DNA of 64,000 nucleotides, from positions 744,001 to 808,000 of the forward strand of contig NC_013165.1 in assembly GCF_000023885.1 (NCBI RefSeq), given 5' to 3'. This document shows positions 53,266 to 62,401 of the stretch, piece after piece. Source of the DNA: Slackia heliotrinireducens DSM 20476 (GTDB lineage Bacteria > Actinomycetota > Coriobacteriia > Coriobacteriales > Eggerthellaceae). The notes under the pieces are model-generated. The model was not told the origin of the DNA. It searched no databases and saw only the letters and a list, made by a program, of their open reading frames with translations. Position 1 is the stretch's first letter. Each line of letters starts with the position of its first letter. A program made the position numbers and the translations under genes.

Positions 53266-55803
53266 ATGGTCAAGAACGACGAGCTTACCGTCTCGCGCCG
53301 TAAATTCGTGAAGGGCTCGTTCGCGGGCGCCGTTGCGACCGCCGGCGTTCTGGGCGGTGCATCCATGTTCGGCTGCTCGCCGAGCGAAGAGGGTGGAGAA
53401 ACGACCGCACCCGAAAGCGCCGAGGAAGCCGCAAGCATGCCGGCTCCTAACGCACTTCCCGAGGACACCATCACCTGGTGCCAGTGCAATGTCAACTGCG
53501 GCGGTAACTGCGTGTTCCAGTGGCATTCCCAGGACGGCAAGGTCACCTATATGGAGACCGACAACACGGGAGACGACGAGAACTTCCAGGCCCGCGCCTG
53601 CCTGCGCGGCCGCAGCATGCGTCGCTGGCTGAACAGCTCCGAGCGTCTGCTCTATCCCATGAAGCGCGTGGGCAAGCGCGGTTCCGGCGAGTTCGAGCAG
53701 ATCACGTGGGACGAGGCTCTGGACCTGCTGCATGACAAGCTGCAGTACACCATCGACACGTGGGGCAACGAGGCCATCTACCGCATCTACGCCACCGGCA
53801 TGTATTCGACCACCGGCAATCCGTCCAAGCGTTTCCTGAACTGCATCGGCGGCTGCGTTGACCAGCTGTACGACTACTCCACGCACATGCTGCAGGCTAT
53901 TATGCCCTTCATGTACGGCACCCAGTTCTCGCCCTACGACAACGTGCACGCCTCTTCCTTCAGCGAGGCCGAAGCCAACTCCGACCTGGTGGTCATGTTC
54001 GGCAACTCTCCGGCAGAAACCCGCATGGGCGGCATCAACGCCGTGTGGGACTTCGCCAAGGTGCGCGAAGCCGTCCAGTCCCGCGGCGGCAAGATCGTCA
54101 ACATCGACTATCGTCTGAACGAAACCTCTTCGGGCCATCCCGAAGAGTGGCTGCCCATCCGCACCGGCACCGACGCCGCGCTGTGCGCAGCCCTCATCCA
54201 TGAGTTCATCGCCGACGGCAAGACCGACGAGGACTTCCTGTCCACCTACTGCGTAGGATGGAACGAGGACACCATGCCCGAAGGCTCCAAGGGCAAGAAC
54301 CTTTCCTACTACGACTACATCATGGGTACCGGCTACGACAAGGTGGAGAAGACCCCCGAATGGGCCGCTCCCATCACCCAGATTCCGGCCGACACCATCC
54401 GCGCTCTGGCCGCCGACCTCGAAAACGCCGAAGCTCCCTTCGTGGTGCAGGGCTGGGGTCCGCAGCGCCACACCAACGGCGAAGAGGCTTGTCGCGCCAT
54501 CTGCATGGTTCCCATCGCGCTGGGCAAGATCGGCCTTCCCGGCACCAACACCGGCCAGCGTGAGGCCGAGCCGCCCATCTACCTGGTCGGCAGCATCCCC
54601 GGCGCCGACGAGAACGGCCCCGTTACCCAGGGCTGCTCCATCCTGATCCCCGTGTACCAGTGGCTCAACGTCGTCGACCACGGCACCGAGATGGGCGTGA
54701 AGAAGGGCGGCATCGTCGATCCCGCAGGCGAGCTCGACGACAACGACGGCATGCTCCACACGAACATCCACTTCATCTGGAACTACGCCGGCAACTGCAT
54801 CACCAACCAGCACGGCGACGCCAACAAGGTCTATGATGTCCTCAATTCCATCTCCGATGACGACCTGTTCATCATGACCTGGGATACCGTCATGACCGAC
54901 TCCGCGAAGTACTCCGACCTGATCCTGCCGGACGCCATGCGCTCCGAGCAGATGAACATGCAGACCCAGGGCTACGCCGAGTACTACGCCGGCGTCACCG
55001 TCGGCAACCCCGCCCAGGAAGCTCCCGGCGAGTGCCGCAGCTCCTATGATGTGTTGGCCGATTTGGCCGAACGCTTCGACATGCGCGATGCCTTCACCAA
55101 CGGCGGCATGACCCATGACGACTGGGTGAAGTACCTCTACGAGAACAACTTCTCCGAGGCCTATGGCATCGAGATGCCTACCTGGGATGAAATCCTGGAG
55201 CAGGGCGTGTTCAAGCTGCCCGTCGACCCCTCCGTCGGCCTGAAGGCGTTCCGCGACGACCCTGAGGCCAATGCCCTGGGCACCCCGTCCGGCAAGATCG
55301 AAATCTACTCCGAGCAGCTCGCCGCCCTCAACGATGAGTGGGAGCTCGAGTACGAGGACGAACCCATCCAGCCGCTGCCCATCTTCAACCCCGGCTTCCA
55401 CGGCTACGGCTCGGTGACCGATGAGTATCCGCTGTACTGCACCGGCTTCCATCACAAGAGCCGCACGCACAGCTCCTACGGCTTCATCCGCGAGCTCGAG
55501 CAGGTCGCCCGTCAGCAGCTGTGGATCAACCCCATGGACGCCGAGGCCCGCGGCATCGCCAACGGCGACCAGGTCATCGTGACGTCGCCCGCAGGCCAGA
55601 TCAAGATCGAGGCCAAGGTGACCTCCCGCATCGTACCCGGCACGATCGCCGTGCCCCAGGGTTCGTGGCGCAAGGCAGATATGGAAGGCGACCGCATCGA
55701 CGAGGGCGGCTGCGTGAACACGCTGTCCGTCTACCATCCGACGCCGTACGCCAAGGGCAACGGCCCTGCCCATTCCATGATCGCCGAAGTCGCCAAGGCT
55801 TAA
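53266..55803 (+). CDS. Molybdopterin oxidoreductase, DmsA-type catalytic subunit
   Basis: An 845-residue DMSO-reductase-family enzyme. It has a Tat signal (SRRKFVKG at 10-17; the pocket ends in MFGC, so C37 may be lipidated). Next come the N-terminal 4Fe-4S motif (C72, C74 or C78, C82 in WCQCNVNCGGNC, and ACLRG near 115) and the bis-MGD domains with LPDAMRSEQMNMQ and a C-terminal RQQLWINPMDAEARGI cofactor domain. Its partners (two DmsB-like, TorD-like, DmsC-like) define an anaerobic respiratory reductase at the outer face of the membrane. The electron acceptor is unknown. The ribosome site is AAAGGGGGG. Confidence 0.93.
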   Translation: MVKNDELTVSRRKFVKGSFAGAVATAGVLGGASMFGCSPSEEGGETTAPESAEEAASMPAPNALPEDTITWCQCNVNCGGNCVFQWHSQDGKVTYMETDNTGDDENFQARACLRGRSMRRWLNSSERLLYPMKRVGKRGSGEFEQITWDEALDLLHDKLQYTIDTWGNEAIYRIYATGMYSTTGNPSKRFLNCIGGCVDQLYDYSTHMLQAIMPFMYGTQFSPYDNVHASSFSEAEANSDLVVMFGNSPAETRMGGINAVWDFAKVREAVQSRGGKIVNIDYRLNETSSGHPEEWLPIRTGTDAALCAALIHEFIADGKTDEDFLSTYCVGWNEDTMPEGSKGKNLSYYDYIMGTGYDKVEKTPEWAAPITQIPADTIRALAADLENAEAPFVVQGWGPQRHTNGEEACRAICMVPIALGKIGLPGTNTGQREAEPPIYLVGSIPGADENGPVTQGCSILIPVYQWLNVVDHGTEMGVKKGGIVDPAGELDDNDGMLHTNIHFIWNYAGNCITNQHGDANKVYDVLNSISDDDLFIMTWDTVMTDSAKYSDLILPDAMRSEQMNMQTQGYAEYYAGVTVGNPAQEAPGECRSSYDVLADLAERFDMRDAFTNGGMTHDDWVKYLYENNFSEAYGIEMPTWDEILEQGVFKLPVDPSVGLKAFRDDPEANALGTPSGKIEIYSEQLAALNDEWELEYEDEPIQPLPIFNPGFHGYGSVTDEYPLYCTGFHHKSRTHSSYGFIRELEQVARQQLWINPMDAEARGIANGDQVIVTSPAGQIKIEAKVTSRIVPGTIAVPQGSWRKADMEGDRIDEGGCVNTLSVYHPTPYAKGNGPAHSMIAEVAKA

Positions 55804-55826
55804 GTTAGGTACCAGGGGGAATACTC

Positions 55827-56471
55827 ATGACTCAATACGGATTCTACTTCAACAGCGCACGCTGCACCGGTTGCCGTACCTGCGAAATGGCGTGCAAGGA
55901 CAACAAGGACCTGGCCGAGACCGTGGCCTTCCGCAAGATCTTCGACTACGAGGGCGGCGATTGGACCGACAACGGCGACGGCACCTTCACCCAGACCGCC
56001 TTCGCATACCACGTAAGCGCCGCCTGCAACCATTGCGCGAACCCCGCCTGCGTGGCCAACTGCCCGACCGGCGCCATGCAGAAGGACCCCGAGACCGGCA
56101 TCGTCCAGTCCGATCCTGAAGTCTGCATCGGCTGCGGCACCTGCGCGAACACCTGCCCCTACAGCGTGCCCGTCATCGTGGAGCAGAAGTCCCGCAAGTG
56201 CGACATGTGCCGCGACCGCGTGGCCGCCGGCCTGCGTCCCATCTGCGTCGACGCCTGCCCGCTGCGCGCCCTGGATTGGGGCGACATCGAGGAGCTCAAG
56301 ACCAAGTATCCCGACGCCGTCGACGGCATCGCGCCTCTGGCCGATCCTTCGCAGACCACCCCGTCCATCCTCATCGGCACCTGCCCTGCCTGCAAGGAGG
56401 TCGGCGACACCACCGGCATGGTGAGCAACCAGAAGGAAATCGACCTGGAGCCCGCCCGCGAAATCATCTAA
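55827..56471 (+). CDS. DmsB-type ferredoxin subunit (first copy)
   Basis: A 214-residue electron-transfer subunit with four 4Fe-4S motifs: CTGCRTCEMACKD, CNHCANPACVANCP, CIGCGTCANTCP and the C-terminal CDMCRDRV..CVDACP. It relays electrons from the membrane anchor to the catalytic subunit. It follows the catalytic gene by 23 bases with ribosome site GGGGGAAT. Confidence 0.94.
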   Translation: MTQYGFYFNSARCTGCRTCEMACKDNKDLAETVAFRKIFDYEGGDWTDNGDGTFTQTAFAYHVSAACNHCANPACVANCPTGAMQKDPETGIVQSDPEVCIGCGTCANTCPYSVPVIVEQKSRKCDMCRDRVAAGLRPICVDACPLRALDWGDIEELKTKYPDAVDGIAPLADPSQTTPSILIGTCPACKEVGDTTGMVSNQKEIDLEPAREII

Positions 56472-56651
56472 CGCGCGGCAGCCGCCTGCCCCATCAGGCG
56501 TTGCCAGGACAAGCCCTGCATCCCGTCCACCATCCCCAGGATGCAGGGCGCTTCTGCATTTTCGCGGCGCCGACCGGCCGCGAGCGGCGGGAAGGTATAA
56601 TGCCGGGTATGCGAACAACCGGCGGCATCGCTATTCGGGGAAGGTGAAACG

Positions 56652-57284
56652 GTGCTGGGGTTCTTTTTCGACAACAGCCGCTGCACCGGTTGCCGAACCT
56701 GCGAAATGGCCTGCGTGGACTACAACGACTTACCTGCGGGCCGCAAATACCGGCGGATCATCGACTACGAAGGCGGAACCTGGATCGACAACGGCGACGG
56801 CACCTTCTCGACCAGTGCGTTCTGCTACCACATCTCGCTGGCATGCAACCACTGCGCAAACCCCGAATGCGTCCATGTATGCCCGACCGGCGCCATGCAT
56901 AAAAACGACCTGGGTCTTGTGGTGGTCAACAACGAACGCTGCGTGGGCTGCGGATACTGCACCATCGCCTGCCCGTACCACGCGCCGTCCATCGACCCGA
57001 TCCTGCGCCAGAGCTCGAAGTGCCACGGCTGCTCGGACCGCGTGGCAGCCGGCAAGCGCCCCATCTGCGTGGAGGCCTGTCCGCTGCGGGCGCTGGACTT
57101 CGGCGAGGTCGACGATCTGATCGCGCGGCACGGCACGTTCGACGCGAACATCCTGCCGTTGCCTGATTCGAAGCTGACCAGCCCGAACCTGATGGTGAAA
57201 AAGTCGCCGGCCGCCGATTCCGAAATGGCCGAAGAGGGCAGCGTCGTCAACTGGCTCGAGATTGAGAACAACCACGAGGAATAA
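56652..57284 (+). CDS. DmsB-type ferredoxin subunit (second copy)
   Basis: A 210-residue protein with the same four-cluster pattern (CTGCRTCEMACVD, CNHCANPECVHVCP, CVGCGYCTIACP, CHGCSDRV..CVEACP), clearly paralogous to the preceding gene but distinct throughout. The start is GTG 56652 after GGGGAAGG. Two B-subunits with one catalytic subunit and one anchor is unusual for this family. Confidence 0.92.
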   Translation: MLGFFFDNSRCTGCRTCEMACVDYNDLPAGRKYRRIIDYEGGTWIDNGDGTFSTSAFCYHISLACNHCANPECVHVCPTGAMHKNDLGLVVVNNERCVGCGYCTIACPYHAPSIDPILRQSSKCHGCSDRVAAGKRPICVEACPLRALDFGEVDDLIARHGTFDANILPLPDSKLTSPNLMVKKSPAADSEMAEEGSVVNWLEIENNHEE

Positions 57285-57308
57285 CCTCGCGTGATGGAAG
57301 GAACTGGT

Positions 57309-58016
57309 ATGGAGACCGAATTCGTACGACGCGAACGCGCCATGAACGAGAAGGAGCCGTGGTGCGTGACCGATGAGGCCGCCATGCGGGAAATGCTTGA
57401 CGACGAGGACTTTCGCGCGGCGTTCGCAGGCGCCATGCGACTTCTGGGAACCATCTTCCTTTTGCGTCCCATCCACGGCGAGGCCCTGGAGGCCGTCCAG
57501 GCTCTGGAGGTCATGGACCTGCGCGCGGATTGGCCTTTTGGGACAGAAGACCAGCTTGATCAGGCCCAAGGACTGTTGCGGGCCGGTGCCAACGAAGACC
57601 TGTACAAGCGCGACCTGGAGTTCATGCGCCTCTTCCGCGGTACGGGAAACCGCAAGGCGGCTCCGTACGGTTCGGTCTACATGGACCATGACCGCGTGCT
57701 GTTCGGCTGGACGTGGAACGCGCTTCGCGACTGGATGCGCAGCAACGGCGTGACCACGCTCTACCAGGAACGCGAGCCCGAGGACCAGATCGGTCGCATG
57801 ATGCTGCTGGCTGCGGAGCTTTCCGACAGCCGCCCCGACCTGCTGCCGGAATTCCTGGGCGACCACTTCCTGCCCTGGGCCGACCATTTCCTGGAGCTGT
57901 TCCAGGCGGACACCCAGTCCTTCACCTACACGGGTGCTGCGGTGCTTGCGCGCCTGACCTTGGACGACGTGGCGCATCTTCTGGCTGTCCAACCTGCCCG
58001 GCGCCGGTTCTTCTAA
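57309..58016 (+). CDS. TorD/DmsD-family maturation chaperone
   Basis: A 235-residue all-helical protein of the Tat proofreading chaperone family, which holds the molybdoenzyme precursor during cofactor insertion. The late motif LLPEFLGDHFLPWADHFLELF matches the family's E-x-x-x-D-H-L-x-x-E-L-E/F pattern. It starts at ATG 57309 after GGAAGGAACTGGT; 6 residues upstream were rejected. Confidence 0.88.
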   Translation: METEFVRRERAMNEKEPWCVTDEAAMREMLDDEDFRAAFAGAMRLLGTIFLLRPIHGEALEAVQALEVMDLRADWPFGTEDQLDQAQGLLRAGANEDLYKRDLEFMRLFRGTGNRKAAPYGSVYMDHDRVLFGWTWNALRDWMRSNGVTTLYQEREPEDQIGRMMLLAAELSDSRPDLLPEFLGDHFLPWADHFLELFQADTQSFTYTGAAVLARLTLDDVAHLLAVQPARRRFF

Positions 58017-58022
58017 CGCGGC

Positions 58023-58889
58023 ATGGAAACCGGCTTCAACGGACAAACTCTTGCCGTGTTCACCGCGTTGGCTCCCGCCGGTGCGGTGGCATTCCTGTGT
58101 CTTGCCCTGTTCCTGGGGATTCGCGGTCGTTCGCTTGAAGAATCCCAGGTCGTACGGCTGTATCGGTTCATCGCGCTGCCTCTTGCGGCAGGCTGGTTCG
58201 GGTTCATCGCGTCGGCTACCCATCTGGGGACCCCGGCCAACGCCCTGTACGTGGCCTTAGGGGTAGGACGCTCGCCTCTGTCCAACGAGGTTGCGACGAC
58301 CATCCTCTTTCTCCTGTTCGCAGGCGTGCTTTGGTTGGTTTCTTTCCGCGAGCGGCCGTTGCGGGGCCTCATGCGCGTGCTTTGCGTGCTGTGCGTTGCG
58401 GCGGCGTTCGCAATGCTGGCGTTCATGTCCGTCGCTTACAACGTAGAAAGCGTGCCGTCTTGGGACACCTGGCATACTCCGGTGAACCTCCTGCTTACGG
58501 CGCTGTTCAGTGGTTGCGCTCTGGGTTCGTACACGCTGCTTCTGGCACGGATTGAAAGCCGCATGTTCCCCAAGGTTTTGCTATGGGCGTCTGCTGCGGC
58601 ACTGGTTGTCGGCAGTGTGTTTCTATACATACATATGAATTTCCTGACGGGTGTCGTGAACAACGAGACGACGGCCATCGCCGAGGTTCCCTGGTACCCT
58701 GCGGCCATCATCGGACATATTCTGATCGGCGCGGTCGGCCTGGCCATCCAATACCGGGGGCTGGACATGCGCATCACTTCCACCTGGCGGGCGCGCGTCA
58801 TCGGCGCCTTCGGTTTGGCGCTGGTCCTGGTTTCGGCCGTCATCGTGCGGCTGCCGTTCTACGAGGCGTATCTTTCCATCGGTTTCTAA
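58023..58889 (+). CDS. DmsC-type membrane anchor
   Basis: A 288-residue protein with eight membrane helices and conserved basic loops (for example ARIESRMFPK), the quinol-oxidising anchor of DMSO-reductase-like complexes. It follows the chaperone gene by 6 bases. The ribosome site is weak, so translational coupling is likely. It ends the operon. Confidence 0.88.
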   Translation: METGFNGQTLAVFTALAPAGAVAFLCLALFLGIRGRSLEESQVVRLYRFIALPLAAGWFGFIASATHLGTPANALYVALGVGRSPLSNEVATTILFLLFAGVLWLVSFRERPLRGLMRVLCVLCVAAAFAMLAFMSVAYNVESVPSWDTWHTPVNLLLTALFSGCALGSYTLLLARIESRMFPKVLLWASAAALVVGSVFLYIHMNFLTGVVNNETTAIAEVPWYPAAIIGHILIGAVGLAIQYRGLDMRITSTWRARVIGAFGLALVLVSAVIVRLPFYEAYLSIGF

Positions 58890-59386
58890 CTGGCGTCCAT
58901 CGGCCGTGTGCATGAAACCGAGAAGTGTATGGCCGTGATGCTTCCGCACGCTGATCTGCATACTAGATAAGTAACAGAAACATATGATATGTAGAATAAC
59001 GTAACTCTTTACCGATGTGCTTATAGGTATTTCGGACGTTTTGTTTCCGATTGCTCGTACACTTCTCGGTTTCGTGCACAAGCGTCGTTACGCACTATGC
59101 GATCAGGCGGCGGTTGCCGCGCTGGCTCTATACCCCGCCAGCGCAAGGCGCATTCCGCAATCGCAGTTGTGCGGCCCTCGGCTGCGGTGGCGGGTTCAGA
59201 CTTGCTTTTCCTGACTGAATTGTGCGGATCCCGAAGGCGAGAACTCGAAAACGCCTGATGAAAAAGACGCGGGCTTCTTTCGGGTCAGGTGTACATCAGA
59301 AAAAGCCAAATCCGCATCAGATTGAATTCGGATTCCGACAAGGATTCGTTAAGGTTTTACATACGATTTGGCAAGGGTGGGCCGCT
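58890..59386. other. Accessory spacer before the DUF559-like gene
   Basis: It holds the inverted-repeat element A (58907-59079) and about 300 bases with no recognised gene. A 15-base stretch CCCCGCCAGCGCAAG near 59148-59162 recurs inside the next gene near 60322, suggesting a duplicated gene fragment. Confidence 0.45.
58907..59079. repeat. Inverted-repeat element A (about 173 bp)
   Basis: Its ends are 22-bp inverted repeats (left arm GTGCATGAAACCG..AAGTGTA at 58907-58928; right arm, reversed, GTGCACGAAACCG..AAGTGTA at 59058-59079). One mismatch separates the arms. The same ends and length recur as element B. Confidence 0.75.
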
Positions 59387-60463
59387 ATGCTTGCTGGCAT
59401 GATCATCGTTTCTGGCCATACCGCTTTGGATTACTACCGCAGCCACCGTTTTTCGGCGCGTCATACGATGCTGTCCACAAAGGACGTTCCTGAGCTGTTG
59501 GCTCAGGCGAACCGCGATTCCTCGCCGTCGAAGGTTTTGGGCGTCGATCTTGAGAGCTACGGTTTGCTGTCGGCGTACGATACCGTATGCGTGCTCGTGG
59601 CGAACAGATCCGTCCGGCGCGCGAACGCAGGCGTCACCTACCGATTGTGGTCTGGCGAACTGGCATCCGGCATGCTCAGGGTCGTAAGCGACGAGCTCTG
59701 CGTGCCATCTCCTGAGTTTCTGTTCCTACTGTCGGCCGGCCAGCTCTCTATTCCGAAACTGGTTGAGCTCGGCACGGAGCTTTGTGGGAAGTATCTGGTG
59801 GGGTCTTATTACAATTTCGGCGGGCCGCGGCCTCCCGCTTTGACGACGCTGGCGGACCTCGCGTCTTTCGTCGAACGGTTCCCTGGTACGCGCGGATACG
59901 ACAAGGCCATGATGGCCCTTAGGTATGTTCGGGAGAACTCGTGGTCTGCCATGGAGACGAAGGTGGTCGTAATCCTATGCCTACCCAGCAGAATGGGTGG
60001 GTACGGCGCTCCTCTTCCGATTCTCAATCCGGCAATACCGCTTCTGGAGCGACAGAGGCCGATAGACGGCAGGTGTGAGTTTGATGGCGACATGCTCTGG
60101 AAGCGTGTGCTGCCTAACGGCACGGTGATATACGCGATTCTTGAGTACGACGGAAGGCAGCACCAGTCTCATCAAGCCATATTGCGGGATAAGCATCGCG
60201 ACAACATCTTGTCGGGCAAAGGTTTTCGTTTGTTGCGGGCGCAGTACGAAGATATTGCCACAGACGCGGGCATGGACTATCTGGCCAGAGACCTGTTTGC
60301 GGCTCTGGAGATCCGCAGGCGCCCCGCCAGCGCAAGCGTGACGCAGAAGCGACACGAAACGAGGCGCCTTATACTGGCGGACGACTATCCCATGTGCACG
60401 AAACCGAGAAGTGTACAGGAGGAAGTGCCTGACGGTCATGTTTTCGGCATAAGCAGCCAATGA
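59387..60463 (+). CDS. Protein with DUF559/Vsr-like nuclease-fold C-terminus
   Basis: A 358-residue protein, if started at the ATG at 59387, which has AAGGGTGG upstream (a GTG-start frame runs back to 59222). The N-terminal part is unassigned. The C-terminal part, VIYAILEYDGRQHQSHQAIL (Asp and Gln-His as in the endonuclease-like DUF559/Vsr fold), then RDKHRDNILSGKGFRLLRAQYEDI, looks like a nuclease-related domain. The last 25 codons (from CTKPRSV on) are the left arm and interior of element B, so the tail was supplied by the repeat. The gene lies between two copies of the element. Confidence 0.6.
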   Translation: MLAGMIIVSGHTALDYYRSHRFSARHTMLSTKDVPELLAQANRDSSPSKVLGVDLESYGLLSAYDTVCVLVANRSVRRANAGVTYRLWSGELASGMLRVVSDELCVPSPEFLFLLSAGQLSIPKLVELGTELCGKYLVGSYYNFGGPRPPALTTLADLASFVERFPGTRGYDKAMMALRYVRENSWSAMETKVVVILCLPSRMGGYGAPLPILNPAIPLLERQRPIDGRCEFDGDMLWKRVLPNGTVIYAILEYDGRQHQSHQAILRDKHRDNILSGKGFRLLRAQYEDIATDAGMDYLARDLFAALEIRRRPASASVTQKRHETRRLILADDYPMCTKPRSVQEEVPDGHVFGISSQ

Positions 60464-60564
60464 TAATCAACATATCTTTCAAATGTGTTGCATAAATATT
60501 CTGTCAGGAGGATGGGACAGGGGATTTCTGATCTTCTTGGCGTACACTTCTCGGCTTCGTGCAC
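60394..60564. repeat. Inverted-repeat element B (about 171 bp)
   Basis: Arms GTGCACGAAACCG..AAGTGTA (60394-60415) and its inverted partner (60543-60564), with one mismatch. It matches element A in ends and length (171 versus 173 bp), while the interior has diverged. Confidence 0.75.
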
Positions 60565-60675
60565 ATGGGGTGCCGCACATAAGACCGTTCGGCCGTTTCG
60601 GGCTGCATCGTACGGTGAGACTTTCGGCGTGGTGCCGCTGATTTCTGCTGTATTGTGGCTCATTGTTGGTTGGGC

Positions 60676-60705
60676 GTGACGAGCATTCGGCCACTATGGT
60701 ATACT
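60676..60705 (+). promoter_or_regulatory. Promoter of the ABC transporter operon
   Basis: -10 TATACT (60700-60705), with a GTGACG-like -35 18 bases upstream. Confidence 0.5.
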
Positions 60706-60716
60706 ATCGCACTGTC

Positions 60717-60734
60717 ACTTTAGTTTACTAAAGT
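60717..60734. promoter_or_regulatory. Palindromic operator of the ABC transporter operon
   Basis: ACTTTAGTTTACTAAAGT: 8-bp arms around TT, sharing ACTTTA-N6-TAAAGT with the aroK operator (27792-27811). It sits about 12 bases after the -10 box. Confidence 0.7.
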
Positions 60735-60765
60735 ATCGAGATATCTAATAAGAAAGGGCTATGCC

Positions 60766-61626
60766 ATGGCTAAAAACCTGTACACCCGCCGCAACGTCAT
60801 CGCAATGGGCATGACCGCTGCTGCTTCTGTTTCTTTGTTTGGTCTCGTCGGCTGCGGCGGTGGCGGTGCCGAAGAAGAAGGCGCTTTCATCGTCGGCTTC
60901 GACGCGGAGTATCCTCCTTATGGCTATCTGGCCGACCCTGACGAAGAAGGTTACGTCGCCGATGACGGTCAGACCTACACAGGCTTCGACCTCGACCTGG
61001 CCAATGAGGTCTGTGCCCGCAACGGTTGGACTCTGAAGGTCCAGCCCATCGATTGGGACTCCAAGGACGCCCTGCTCGGCTCCGGCGACATCACCTGCAT
61101 CTGGAACGGCTTCACTTACGAAGGCCGCGAAGACCAGTACGCATGGTCCGAGCCCTACATGATTAACGCCCAGGTCGTCGTCGTGAAGGCCGACTCCGAC
61201 ATCGACTCCCTGGAAGATCTGGCCGGCAAGAATGTCATCACCCAGGCAGGTTCCGCAGCCCTCACGCTGCTGTCTCCCGATGGCGACTACGCCGATCTGG
61301 CAGCCACCTTCAACGGCGGAGCGGTTTCCACCATCGCCGCTTACACCACCGCGTTCATGCAGCTCGAACAGGGCACCGTCGACGCGGTCGCCTGCGACCT
61401 GTCCATCGCCATCAGCCAGATGAACGCCAATCCGGATGCCTACAAGCAGCTGGACGAGCAGCTGAGCTCCGAGCACTACGCCGTCGGCTTCGCCTTGGGT
61501 CAGGAGGACATGGCCCAGACCGTTACCGACACGCTGAAGGAAATGGACGCCGAAGGCTTCGTCGAGGAGCTGTGCGCCAAGTACGAAGGCGATATCGATT
61601 ACGCCAACTGGTGCCTCGGCGCATAG
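60766..61626 (+). CDS. Amino-acid ABC transporter substrate-binding lipoprotein
   Basis: A 286-residue extracytoplasmic binding protein. It has a twin-Arg-like start TRRNVIAMGM and a lipobox ending in LVGC (Cys 30). The two-lobed SBP family 3 fold (polar amino acids) shows FIVGFDAEYPPYGYL, the ligand-site YTGFDLDLANEV, the hinge YMINAQVVVVKAD and a C-terminal GFALGQED. The ligand is unknown; the operator shared with aroK suggests an aromatic amino acid. It heads the operon. Confidence 0.9.
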   Translation: MAKNLYTRRNVIAMGMTAAASVSLFGLVGCGGGGAEEEGAFIVGFDAEYPPYGYLADPDEEGYVADDGQTYTGFDLDLANEVCARNGWTLKVQPIDWDSKDALLGSGDITCIWNGFTYEGREDQYAWSEPYMINAQVVVVKADSDIDSLEDLAGKNVITQAGSAALTLLSPDGDYADLAATFNGGAVSTIAAYTTAFMQLEQGTVDAVACDLSIAISQMNANPDAYKQLDEQLSSEHYAVGFALGQEDMAQTVTDTLKEMDAEGFVEELCAKYEGDIDYANWCLGA

Positions 61627-61651
61627 TGCCGACGGTAAACCGCCAAGAATG

Positions 61652-61687
61652 AATCGGGCAGGGGCCTTTGAGCCCCCGCTCGTTTTT
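61652..61687 (+). terminator. Hairpin after the binding-protein gene
   Basis: GGGGC and GCCCC around CTTTGA within a longer CGGGC..GCTCG stem, followed by GTTTTT. It probably tapers transcription so the binding protein is made in excess over the permease. Confidence 0.6.
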
Positions 61688-61729
61688 GCGTTACGGCGTC
61701 GTTGACGTCGCATAAGAAAGGGGGAGCCT

Positions 61730-62392
61730 ATGGATCCGGCCGTAGTGTCCGCAATGTGCACGACGCTCGTCTCCGGCTTCGGGATGACCGTGAGAATCTT
61801 CATCATCACCCTTATCGGCGCGTTGCCGTTAGGTGTCGTCGTGGCGTTGTGCCGTATGAGCAGTTTCAAACCCTTGGCGTTGCTTGCCCGCATCTACGTC
61901 TCGATCCTGCGCGGTACGCCGCTCATGCTGCAGCTGTTCGTGTGGATGTTCGCACCGTACTACATGTTCGGGCTGTCTTTCGGCCCCGGCTGGACCATGA
62001 CCGCTTGCTCCATCGGCTTCATCCTGAACTACAGCGCGTACTTCGGCGAAATCTACCGCTCGGGCATCCAATCCATCCCGCGCGGCCAGTACGAGGCCGC
62101 CGAGGTGCTGGGATACACGAAGGTACAGACCTTCATGTATATCATCTTGCCGCAGGTCATCAAGCGCATCCTGCCTGCCATGGGCAACGAGATCATCGCG
62201 CTGGTCAAGGACACGTCGCTGGCATTCGTGCTCGGCGTCGCCGAAATGTTCACCTTCGCCAAGGCCCTGGCGGCCAAACATGTGAGCATGCTTCCCTACG
62301 CCATTGCGGCGGTCATCTACTGGATCTTCACGCTCTTCGTCGAGTTCGTCCTGAACAAGATCGAGAAGAGCATGAGCTACTACCACGACTAA
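61730..62392 (+). CDS. Amino-acid ABC transporter permease
   Basis: A 220-residue His/Glu/Gln-type permease with about five membrane helices. The EAA loop is AAEVLGYTKVQTFMYIILPQ, contacting the ATPase. The start has AAAGGGGGAGCC. Confidence 0.92.
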   Translation: MDPAVVSAMCTTLVSGFGMTVRIFIITLIGALPLGVVVALCRMSSFKPLALLARIYVSILRGTPLMLQLFVWMFAPYYMFGLSFGPGWTMTACSIGFILNYSAYFGEIYRSGIQSIPRGQYEAAEVLGYTKVQTFMYIILPQVIKRILPAMGNEIIALVKDTSLAFVLGVAEMFTFAKALAAKHVSMLPYAIAAVIYWIFTLFVEFVLNKIEKSMSYYHD

Positions 62393-62401
62393 GGAGGCAT
62401 C

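Larger units (their letters stand above)
60464..60765. other. Spacer before the amino-acid transporter operon
   Basis: No supported gene. It contains the right half of element B, then the promoter and operator of the transporter operon. Confidence 0.5.

Noticed and set aside
52798-55773. 991-codon open frame opposite the DmsA-type gene
   Set aside because: Same shadow effect; it also crosses the control region and parts of the LuxR-type gene.
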